Of a stretch of DNA of 64,000 nt, positions 53,901-64,000 are shown piece by piece. How positions within the stretch are numbered: position 1 is the stretch's first letter; each line of letters starts with the position of its first letter. The DNA comes from Monosporascus cannonballus (Eukaryota > Ascomycota > Sordariomycetes > Xylariales), in assembly GCA_004154925.1 (NCBI GenBank), contig QJNS01000105.1, forward strand, positions 124,001 to 188,000, given 5' to 3'. Made by a program: the position numbers and the translations under genes. The notes under the pieces are model-generated. The model was not told the DNA's origin and ran no database searches. It was given only the letters and a program-made list of their open reading frames with translations.

Positions 53901-56900
53901 GGTGGAATTTTTCGATACTAGAACGAATACATCCTGTTACGTCTCAACCTTAACGCGTTAAAAACTTCTAATCTACTTGTCACTATTGGTGTTAGCGAAA
54001 AAGCCGAACCTTTGCAAAAAGATTCGTTAACTTAATGCCGGACCATAAGATAATAGAATAATAATTACCGTATTACAAATTAAACTTAAGCTTAACGTAA
54101 TTGGAAATACGGAATACTGTAATATTAATTTATTTCTACCCACCTGTCGACTTACTTTTGTTATACATAACATAAACGTAAAAAGCGTCCTGTTCATAAA
54201 GCCAATACTTGGACCAATATAGGCGAAACAGAGCACGGTTTTGGAACGAGTACATAAGGTTGATTCAGGCTGGTACCTTTTACATTGGCGATTTTCATTA
54301 TTACTTTCATACAACGCAGCTCGGAGTATGGAAAGGCACAGTCCCATGCATAGGAATAAGCATGGGTATGTCCCATAGGTACAACCTAACATTATGATTA
54401 CTGCAGACATACAGCGGCTTTGTTTACGTATTCGGCTTAGCTATGGGCTGCAGGCCAATATCCGTTGATACGAAACAAGGCATGGGACTGTTCTGGCAAG
54501 TAAGCTAACGGTACAAAGCCGCATAATTATCGCGTTTTCTGCTTATGTCCTCCGAATTTCGCGGCTATCTACTCGTTTTCACAGTACACAGTTATTCCCT
54601 GGGGTTGGCCGCTTTGGCCTAACAGTCGGCAAGTAGTATATGGACCATACCCAAAAGCCCCTTATCCCCGCTACTAATTTTTCGGGGGGGTTAATATATT
54701 AATCTAATCCCGAAATCAAGGTAAAAGTAAGAATTGCCATTTCGTATTATATATAACTTCCAGTTGTTCCGGATGCCGCCTGTTCCAATCTTTGTTAGCC
54801 TTTTATCGAATTTCCGTTATTACGCCTTTGGTTGCTTCTTTTCCGAGCTGATACTTTAATACGAGCAAGCGCGTTTGTCGGATAGTTATTCGTAAGGTAA
54901 GTATTTGAAAAGTTATTTGTTCGGCTTGAAAATCCTGGACATATTCCGTCCGGTCGAGATATGACTTATATCCGAAAATTCTAATAGAATCGTTAATTTA
55001 ACGTGTTAAAGAAATACTTTATAGGCTGTACCTGATGGTATAAGGTTCCATAGTAATCGCCCAAGCTTTATGAGTTGTCGGAGAAAACCCAGAGTTTCGA
55101 AAAGTTTCAAATGCCTAAGTGAAATTATGGAAATAGGTAGGACCGGTATATGTTAATGTCTATTATTTACCACAAGTAAGTACTGGCGCTTTAATATCGA
55201 AAGTGGAATTATAGATAATTGTGTTATAAGTCAATATAATAAAATCGACGATAAACGAAGAAGGGCGAATAGCCATTGTAAACTTTTTTCTTCTAAACAA
55301 AGGCTAGGTTTGTTAAGATATTTTAAACCCGTTCAAGCGGCTTAATTAGCCCATAATAAATATTTCAGCGACGCTTTTATCCTAACGTTAGCAACCTACG
55401 AAAAATGTATGCCAATATGGTTTTTTTTCGTGCCAATAAGGCCCTGCTAGGGGATCCGCCATGGGGAGACGCCTAAGAGGTACGCCATGAGACGTCAAGG
55501 GTACCGCCATGGGATAAAGGCACGCCCATATAATACGTCAGGAAACGTAAATAATACCAGGATGGAACATTTTAAGATGATAGCTAGATTATTATGAAAT
55601 ACGAAGCCCAAAAAAATAAACTTTGCAGATAACCTGCCTATTTATACAGTACTCGACGTGCGCGTTTTGCAAACTTTCGCAACTTTTTCGCGTTTCAGCC
55701 AATAGGATAGGGCAACGAAAACGATAATCTAATAAATAAACCAGGGTTCCCGGAAGGTTACAGCCAGGTAAAAGTCGCGTTTCGGGGGGTCCGTTATTTA
55801 TAACCTGCAGGCGCATTAATGTACGTTGGATATACTAAGCTAAAGTAGGGCCGATTATATCCTGCCGACGGGGGTCTTTAAACGGCCGCATTCCGGATAT
55901 GTTATCTTTATGTTCAATTACATACGTAACGCATAACTTAGGATATTTATATTAGGTTTAGATATTGCCGTATCCTGAAAAACCTACATAGTAATAAGGA
56001 CGGTAAGTTATAGCGAGAAATTATAAAGCTTTAAAATTATGTGATCCACTTAAATATGATTATCGGCCATATGTGATATGTATATATGAACATTGTAACA
56101 CCGTATTGGCCGGTACAAAGTTGGCGAACTAATAATAATAGATATCGTTTGGGCAGCCATGAGATCTTATGAAGATTCTTACCCTGGGCCTGGCACCTAT
56201 ATTATTAATTAAGGGGGGGTCGAAAATCCATACGCAATAGGCCTAGCACATAAGCGTTCCTTTCTGTATGGAAGAAAGTGGACCATACCGGAGGCAAATG
56301 CAACTCGGGTACACGTTCTTAGTACCCCTAGAGTTGTAATTGGGACCGAATAATTTAGCTAATGCAACCTTATCCAACTTTACCATAGTTAGGGTACTAG
56401 CATATTAAGCCTAATTAGGATGAAGATTTGAATATACCTATATATCATATATGCAAGGTTGCTTATGGAGATAAATTCGTTTATGTAAGTCGGGTGGTCC
56501 TATACCCTTAAGTTAGGTCCGTATTATACTAGTAAAGCGGTTTTATTATACGTAATAAGCAATTTAAAGTAATACGTAAAAAAGAACAAGAATAATTATA
56601 GCCCTGCCGGAGCCTTAGCAGCAACGGCATACTGGAATACGAAACCCAGCTACAGATATCCCCCGATCCCTACCAAAGTGACGGAATATTCCAAGGTAAC
56701 CACAGGTTATGAAAGCAGAAGATTGCAGATTTATTTTAATTCTAATATACGATATCTCCTTTAAGGGGGTACGAATTAATAGGATAAAAAAAAACCCTGC
56801 CTGTAAAGGATATACGATCCTTAACTATGCCTTTGTTTAATGCCGGCATAATGGTAATTATATTAGTCGATCCCTAGCTTTGTTAAAGCCCTTCGGTTAA

Positions 56901-57507
56901 TAGGATATCCGGCCATATTATCATAAGCAGGCGCCTAGGCAAACCCCGGATTCCACCTCGGTAATAAGCCAGTTGGATTAATTAATACCCCGGCAAGCAT
57001 GTACGGCTTAGTGAAGCCCGTTAACGGATAAAAAAATGCATTAGTGATACCAATTTAGAAATGCCTATGATGGCTGCTGCCCTTACGAAAGGTCTACGAC
57101 CTACCTTGCATATATTGAAACGATTTACGGCTTGCTGTGGAAATATTGCCACCTTATAAAAAGGATCAAGAATAAGACCAAAACCTACAAACTTTATCGC
57201 TAACTAACCTATCTCGATATTATTTTATCCCATATAAAAATGTTACCACCAAAAACCTTACATCGTAAGCGATACCACAAAAGATTACATAACGGGTGTA
57301 TAACGTATAAAAGTAAACATGTACGCTGTGACGAAAACAGGCCAGTTTGGTATATTTTCTCTCGATCTTTCCATTTTCTATTATCTGCCCATTATTATTA
57401 AAGACTAGACGCAATATTTATATTACAATAGTACACGTTATCTTGTTAAAGGTTACGACTGTAAATATGAGTTTTAGTTATTTACTAAAGCACATAGCCG
57501 TAATAAT
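53901..57507. other. RIP-mutated sequence, no identified gene
   Basis: Long AT-rich stretch. It holds the right arm of the inverted repeat (54,340-54,463) and a short imperfect repeat with GTACCGCCATGGGA-like units (about 55,455-55,530). I see no supported gene. Confidence 0.45.
54340..54463 (-). repeat. Inverted repeat, right copy
   Basis: The reverse complement matches 50,765-50,886 over its whole length, with scattered transitions and one small length difference. The open minus-strand frame here (54,027-54,410) has hydrophobic segments but no identified family. Confidence 0.7.
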
Positions 57508-57897
57508 ATGGCTAGTATTATTACCTTACATAATTCTATGGTACATAATAATCCCAGTTACCTATCTTATTCCGAATTGTTCATGGAGATCACAAACGCG
57601 TACCGTGCCATGATGGTGGTAATGTTAATTAACTGCGCGGGTATTAGTTCGCAGCCTTTGGCGCCCGAAATAACTATCTTCGGGGTTGACGGAACGTAAT
57701 GGTGGACTCCCTATATGGACGAAAATCAATCCCAAGCATCCTTTCGTTCGCCGAACACGAACAACATGATAACAATTGCTGGGAATTCAAGTCGAACATA
57801 CCTTGGTGTATCGGCCGCCTTTACAAATCGAAACAACGCGCCTGCTAACGGACGCCGAGATGGCTTAACTTTTCAAACCTGTTAGTCCTCGGCAAAT
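57508..57897 (+). pseudogene. Decayed unrecognised coding fragment
   Basis: A frame reads NNPSYLSYSELFMEITNAYR and ISSQPLAPEITIFGVDGT, one TAA, then WWTPYMDENQSQASFRSPNT and MITIAGNSSRTYLGVSAAFT before TAG at 57,895. The single internal stop over 130 codons and the Asn/Ser-rich composition suggest a former extracellular or surface protein (inference). The family was not recognised. Confidence 0.35.
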
Positions 57898-60026
57898 ATC
57901 GCTTTTCCTACAATAAGGCTGACAGGACTATACCAGACATCCTTAATCAGGGAAATAATTTATCTTTTTAATTCGATTAGTAGAACCTAACAAAGTCCTA
58001 AAAAATAAAAGCAGGTTTAAGCTCGCTGTCATATTGGTAGCCGCGGGAAACGAAATAATCTGTAAATTTACATAAAAGCGCCATAACAGGGCTCAGGTAC
58101 AAGATACCAGATAAACTTAATATTTAGGTTGGGCCGTAAGAAAGTTTATAAGGGTCGAATGGCTAGTAATATATTTCGCATCCAAGATTTTTCAATCCAT
58201 TCTCAGAGCTACAACTAGGTGCTAATATAATCTGTACTATTTAAATCCCGTACCGTTCAAATCCCGTACCGGTTTAAGACCGTACTAGTACGGGACCCAA
58301 AGTGAGCAATAAGTTTGCCGGGGGCGGCATTGGAGCAAGGCCGGGGATTCACTAACAATGGACAAGGTGTTAGTTCCAGACGGCCCGTTCGAGAGTATGA
58401 CAGCTATGGCTATGTCCAAGCACAGGACCACCCATCTTGCATTATACGGCCATAAAGTTGCTTCCTCCACTCCGAAAGTAACACTTGCTTAACTAAGCAA
58501 GCCACGTCTTAGGACTAACAGCTCCAGGTATCCCCGACTGGCTCTGCTCGAAGACCTTGTCAGGCAATAAAAGGTTCGGTGGCTCGGAGAACACCCCAGA
58601 CTCGTTAGGTCAGGGGCTGGCGTACATACGAACGCCAAGGAAATTGCTGAACCCGGAACCAGCTCCCGGCCTAATTTGTACATTAAGGTGCCTAGGAAAC
58701 TACGTATTTCCTGAAAGTAATGTTAACTTATTTTGGCACGAATTCGCGTTTTTAAGTTACGACACAATAACATCATACTTGCCGGATGCAACAAGACCTG
58801 GGTTTCTCATGCAAGGCTACGTCGACCCTAGCCAATGTATTAAGCCTAATTAGTACGACATTTCGAACGGGTTTAATAGTCGTCCTAATCGGTTTTAACG
58901 TATATACGTATAGGATACTCTGCAAAGGATAAAAAGCTACGTAGTATTTCCCTTGTTAGTTGTACAGGGTGCCGAAAGGTACATAAATTTACGTTTTCTC
59001 CGGAATGACCCATTGTTTTCTAAGGCGAAAAAGGGAGCCCCGGGTTTATACCGGGATCCACAGCTAACCACCTACCGGTGCCACTACGCAGTCAATTGCT
59101 AAGGACCTCCCTTGTCAACTACGTACTACCAGAACGGCGCCTGGACAAAACCCCGGATCAACCATGGAGCCAGTAGGATTAACAACAGCACCTGCGGTTA
59201 GTGGGGAGTCCCCTAAAGGACCAAAAAGTATTCATCGGCGGGATGTAATCGTCAGCCGACTATGGTCCGCAGGCCAGTGCCGTGGGGAAGACGTAAGAGA
59301 TAGAACTGTATCAAACCGGATTCGAATCCTTTCTGCGTTAATCCTGTTACGTACAAAGATTTGAACTCGTTGCACAAAAGTCTGATTATTACGGCCTAAT
59401 CCACCGTAGCAGCTTTTATACAGCTATAAGGCACCCAGTTGATTACTACCAATGCGATCAATCGCCAATCTTTTGCCCTTTGGCGTAATGGTGCAGGGGC
59501 GCAGCCATAACATTGATCCGTAAGTTACCTGCAGCCCGGTCCATAAGGAGTCGGGTTTGCTAGCCGCTTTTTAAAGCTACAACTATTCCCGTTTTCGTAA
59601 TGATTACCTTTTCCCAGATACTTTACTGCCGTGCCGATTATTTCTCGGTCGATATCCTTTTTTTTCTAGGCCACCGGATGCTTATTTAATTTAAAGGTTC
59701 GAATGGGATATAAATCGCAACAAGGAAACCTAATATATATAAATTAATAGCAAACCACCGAAATGCGTAAGTAATTAAAGATATGTTCCATCATAAGGAA
59801 CGATAACGGTATCATTAAATTAGCTATTCCTTACGAAAAAGTCTAACTTATTATTTAGTAAAACATTCTTAGCTAATTATTCGAATTTTCTTAATTAGAT
59901 CCAAACGTACCCCCTAGCTCCTATTAAGAAGTGGAAATATTGCGGCTTATATTTATTCAATAATCTTCCCCGCTTCTGCGTCTTGGCAAATTAAACGTCC
60001 GACCGCACCCTAACCGATAGGTCAAA
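57898..60026. other. Mixed decayed sequence, no identified gene
   Basis: The part 58,280-59,400 is visibly GC-richer than its flanks and has plus-strand frames (58,557-58,853; 59,164-59,364) without recognisable motifs. Near 58,245-58,305 there are short direct repeats of ATCCCGTACC. No RNA gene is supported. Confidence 0.4.
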
Positions 60027-60713
60027 ATGCGGCTAGCCTGTATTAATAATAGCGGGAAAATACTGGAGATCCCGACCGCCTTCTGGCAAGATCCTTACTG
60101 CTTACGCGCGCTTTTGATGGAAACCTTCTTCCTGTATCAGGAGGTACTATCTGATTCGGTTAAAGTTTTCCATACCAAATACAACATTCGGAATATATTC
60201 CGAAAGTTTAAGGTCGACCCAGAAAGGTACGTTCGGCCGTACGTACTCGATCGCTTATTGGAATTACGGATTCGAACCACTCCGAGAGGAAACCTAATTC
60301 GTCTTTCCTTTAACCAAGGTGGCCCGATCGCGGTCTTCGGGTCGTTTTACGCAACTTTCAAAGCGCCTCAAAACGTTCGCAATCGCGAAACCCTAGATTT
60401 TTTGATTACGGCCTCTCCTAAGTTAAGGCTTGATTTAATTTAACGAAGCAGTTATTTCCCTTGTAACAATTCGTCGGTTCCTGGCTGGATAAACGGGATA
60501 TTTAATAGGCTAGATGCCGACTTTTACACTGTTGCATATGTCCTTTGGTATTTGGATGGTATTAAAGTATTACGCCTTATCTTTCAGCGATCGCGAAACC
60601 GAACGGCAAGCTAGGATGCGAACGGGAAAAAAGCAATTACCTTTTCGCCAATGTACCACATATTCCAGTACGAACCAAGGTTTGACAAAACGCTTTCTAG
60701 CCTAAATTTGTGA
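60027..60713 (+). pseudogene. Lightly decayed unrecognised gene
   Basis: From ATG 60,027, 138 codons are open: MRLACINNSGKILEIPTAFW, YCLRALLMETFFLYQEVLSD, VKVFHTKYNIRNIFRKFKVD, then GPIAVFGSFYATFKAP. A TAA at 60,441 is followed in the same frame by WINGIFNRLDADFYTVAYVL and, after one more stop, the piece ending at TGA 60,711. It looks like a real protein with little damage compared with the flanks. No family was recognised. Confidence 0.45.
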
Positions 60714-61699
60714 CGGCTAGGCTAATTAACCAATTATTAAACCTAAGTCGTACGGGTTTATGTTGGCAGGAATATCGTGGGAGTCTAAGTAATAAATATA
60801 GTAAGTGTTACGTTTCGTAATACCAAGGGTATTTTGGGTAACGAATTGTTATTATAAGCTAATATTATTTAGATTATGGAATTAACGAATGTATATATTT
60901 GTATATCTTTTTGCTAGTTTATTTCTGCTTATTAATAACCACTAAGCAGGGCTTAATTATGTTCCGTAAACGTTAATGATATTTAGAAAGTACCGTTAAG
61001 CACTGATTACGTAACCTGATTTATTTGGGTCCTGTTTCCGGTTTAGGGCGACCGTTTCTGAAACCCGAAACGTATTGGGTCATAATACGATCTTTTTTTT
61101 TCTGAAATTTTCGTCCCGAAGATTGTAAGTGTTTTTTTTTTTTTCCATAATTATGTTTTAATATGGCTTACCGGATTAAGAAAACGTTTTCCCGTTTTTT
61201 TACTTTTTTTGCTAATCGTCTAAAATTTTCTAAAATAATTAAAAATTTTGGCTTTAAAGTTATACTTTATTTCTGGTATTTTTCTTAAGGTATTAAATGC
61301 GAAATAATAAAAAATGTTAAAAAATATCGAAAATGCATTCGTAAGGGCTGTTTTTACGATAATAATAGCATTTTTATTTAATCCCTGGATAATATTAGCC
61401 GAAAAAAACGTTATTTCGAATTAGAAAAAAAGGCCGTTAAAAAACAATTTCTATAGGTTTAACAAAAGATTAACGAAACTTTTTTTAGATTTATGCGTTT
61501 ACGTAAATAAAAAAAAAATTTATATTTTAAAGGCATAAAGATAGTATAACGCGGGTTATAATTATTGGACGAATTAAAAGAGCAAAAGCGATAAGAAAAA
61601 ATTAACGTAAAGGTTTTTATAATAACCTTATTATTTTTTGCTGGTTTAACGGGTTGGCCAATTATTGCAAATACGGATTAGTCCGCTAATTATGTCGAT
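60714..61699. other. AT-rich spacer next to the retrotransposon
   Basis: Increasingly AT-rich with homopolymer runs (about 61,090-61,145 and 61,510). It may include the decayed 3' LTR of the neighbouring element, but I cannot delimit it. Confidence 0.4.
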
Positions 61700-64000
61700 T
61701 AGGATTTTATCTTTGGTAATATTAACGCCGTTATTAGTAAAAGTTTTTTAGCAGGCGCTGGGTACCAATAAAGTTTTTAATGGGTTTCTAGGTGTTTTCG
61801 GAATTTGGGTAATTTTTTTACTTAATTAGGTACTGGGTAAATCTATTTTGTTTTTGCATATCGAAAATTTTTTCTATTTCGTATATCGTTTCGTCTTTTA
61901 TTTTTATATTATTTTATGCTATATATATTTTGATAATATCTGTTATTAACTTAAATAAGGAAATATAAAAAATTGGATGGAATTTAATTTTTGGTGGTAA
62001 TTTTAATTAGTAATTATTTTTTGAAATTTTCTTAATAATTTTATATAAACCGATATATTTGAAATTAAGTTTTTTATTAGGTTTTTTTGTTTGAATATTT
62101 TTAGTGGCGAAATAAACCATTTCCTTTTTTTTGAAAATTAATCCTTTTAACCTTTTTTGGTTATAATACTTATTTATTTGGTTCCGTACGAATTTTAATT
62201 CTATTTTTATTTTTTGATATAATTATTATAATTATTCCGACGTAAGGATTATTTTGATATTAACTGGACCGTTATTGCGCGTTTTTTTGTAAATTTCTGA
62301 AATAAAACCAAAATTCGCGTTAAATAATATTATTTTAATATTTTTATAATAATTGGTGTTATAAGCCAATTGCGCAATAAGTAATTTTTTAATTTAATTA
62401 TTTTGTTTATAATTAATATAATATCGTAAATAAACTTTTAACGTTTAATTTAACCGTTCCGTTTGTTTATTCGTTTAAGGTTTAAATACGTTAAATAATT
62501 TATGGTTTAGGCCAATTTATGTTATAAGGCCTTATTAAAATTTCGAAATAAATATTATTTTTTTATTTAAGATAATTTCGTATAATAATCCGTATATGCT
62601 AAAAATATTTTTGAAAAAGATATACGTTATTTGTTTTGCGTTAATATTTTTATGATAAGGTAAAAAATAGGAAAACTTTGTAAACCGATTAATAATAACG
62701 AAAATGCTATCGTAATGTACTTTTGTCGCTGGATTTTCGGATAAAGGAAATTTAATAATAAAATCCATAATAACCAAATCCTAAGGTTTTTTTAAAATTA
62801 ATAGTAATTATAATTTTTTATAAGGCTTATATTATTACGCCTTAATTTTATTATAAAAGTTATATTATCGTCGTATTTTTTAAATTATTATTTTTATTTT
62901 AAAAAAGGAATATATATATTAAAATTGTTTTAAAGTTTTATGGATTTCTGGATATCCATATAATTAATATTTGTATATGTTTCGTACCAAATTTATTTAA
63001 TATTTTTCTGGAATTTGTATTTTGTTTATTTTTTGGTTTTTTAAGAGATTATTATTATATTATTGGATTTTTTGATATATATCTAAAGGTATTACCCGGA
63101 TTATTATAATTTATTATAAACGTAAATATTTTTTTGTGGTAATATCGAAAATTATGTAATTAATTTTAATTAATTTTTTTTCGAAATTTGATCGCCTGTT
63201 TAAGGCGTCCATTTTGTTATTTTTTGAACCTTTTTTATGGATAATAACGAAATCGAAGTTCGCCAACTTTTTTGTATATCGTAGTTATCGTTTTGTAAGT
63301 TTTTTGGTTATGGTAAATCGGGTAAAATTTTAATGATCCGTATAAACTTTAACCTGGTGTAAATTTCTTTTTAAGAAATGCTTAAATTTGCGGAATGCCA
63401 TAATAATAGCCATAAATTTTTTATTTGGAATACCGTAATTAAATTCGGTTCCTTTTAATTTATATAAGAAAAATATAATAAGATGTAATTTACTTTAATT
63501 ATTTTGCTATTTGATTACGGCGCTTAACGTATAATCCGAAATATCGGTTTTTAATTTAACGGGGCGTATTAGATTGTATATAATTAATATTAGCTTATTA
63601 GTAATTATATTTTTGATTTTTTAAAATGTTTTTTTTGTTTTTAATGTCCATTTGAATTCTTTTTTTTTTGGTAAGATTAATTAGGGGTATGGTTATTTTG
63701 CTAAAGTTTCGAATAAATTTCCTATAATAGTTGGCAAATCTAAGGAATACCTATATTTCCTTAACTGTATTTGGTGTTTTTTATTCCGTAATTATAATAA
63801 TTTTTTTAAAATTTATTCTGATATATTTTAAAGTAATGATATATTCTAGATATTTTACTTTTTATTTGTAGAATTAATTTTTTTCTGCGTTAACCAATAG
63901 CTTTGCGTTTTGTAAAGCTTAAAGAACTTTATAAATATATTTTATATATATTTTTTTTATCTCTGAAAAAATAAGAATATTATCGAAGTAACATATAATA
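61700..64000 (-). mobile_element. Ty3/gypsy chromovirus remnant, heavily RIP-mutated, partial
   Basis: Domains read right to left in Pol order. Reverse transcriptase: the catalytic YxDD region reads FDN-I-L-I-F near 63,970, followed by [20 protein letters not shown] near 63,700. RNase H lies at about 63,200-63,560 (FNYGIPNKKFMAIIMAFRKF, LHQVKVYTDH). The integrase core (62,535-62,777) has MDFIIKFPLSENPATKVHYD then SIFVIINRFTKF. A C-terminal chromodomain lies near 61,750-61,850 (QYLIK*KNYPNSENT*KPI), with both Trp codons replaced by stops. The order RT-RH-IN-chromodomain defines a chromovirus. The 5' part (Gag, protease, 5' LTR) lies beyond the window. Sequence is extremely AT-rich and cannot be coding now. 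Confidence 0.85.

Noticed and set aside
59290..59345. tRNA-like T-arm (GGATTCGAATCC)
   Set aside because: No matching anticodon and acceptor stems could be found around it; the string is self-complementary and common by chance.
1..64000. CRISPR array, bacterial operons, rRNA or tRNA genes
   Set aside because: Introns, gene families and RIP marks show a fungal nuclear sequence. The tandem repeats present are coding minisatellites or simple repeats without spacers.

Overview
This window comes from a filamentous ascomycete (Pezizomycotina). Five recognisable single-copy eukaryotic genes lie at the left end. Their introns are short (48-84 nt), with GT/AG ends and CTAAC/CTGAC-like branch points. 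The rest is AT-rich DNA full of stop codons, and many stops sit where a conserved Trp or Gln is expected (TGG to TAG/TGA, CAA/CAG to TAA/TAG). That is the signature of repeat-induced point mutation (RIP).

Host block, about 1-13,000, GC-rich. ALG11 (-), COX18/OXA2-type insertase (+), a Pep12/syntaxin-type Qa-SNARE (-), the nucleoporin NDC1 (+), a DLT1-family membrane protein (+) and one small hypothetical gene (-). These are housekeeping functions: ER N-glycosylation, mitochondrial insertion, endosomal fusion, nuclear pore. They look intact, and their exon joins can be set to the base.

Transition, about 13,000-17,990. No convincing gene. It holds two short inverted-repeat elements. One is a 209-bp MITE-like element with 44-bp terminal inverted repeats and a perfect 10-bp target-site duplication.

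Decayed cargo block, about 17,990-60,700. It opens with a RIP-damaged DUF3435 ('FluG-domain') tyrosine recombinase on the + strand, the family of Starship captains. To its right lie decayed genes for a Cys-motif protein, a possible nucleoside-hydrolase-like protein, a J-domain-like protein rich in tandem repeats, a coiled-coil protein, a ferric reductase, a patatin-like phospholipase, a DUF7924 protein, an SNF2-family ATPase, a BCS1-like AAA ATPase, an aminoglycoside-phosphotransferase-fold protein and several unrecognised frames. A captain at one edge reading inward, with ferric reductase and patatin as cargo, is the layout expected of a Starship giant transposon. I infer a fossil, RIP-inactivated Starship whose right end is outside the window or not recognisable. 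The captain frame appears to run on into a C2H2-like module and two tandem chromodomains; this is the most unusual observation here.

Right end, about 61,700-64,000. A Ty3/gypsy chromovirus on the - strand (reverse transcriptase, RNase H, integrase, chromodomain in order), reduced by RIP to very AT-rich sequence.
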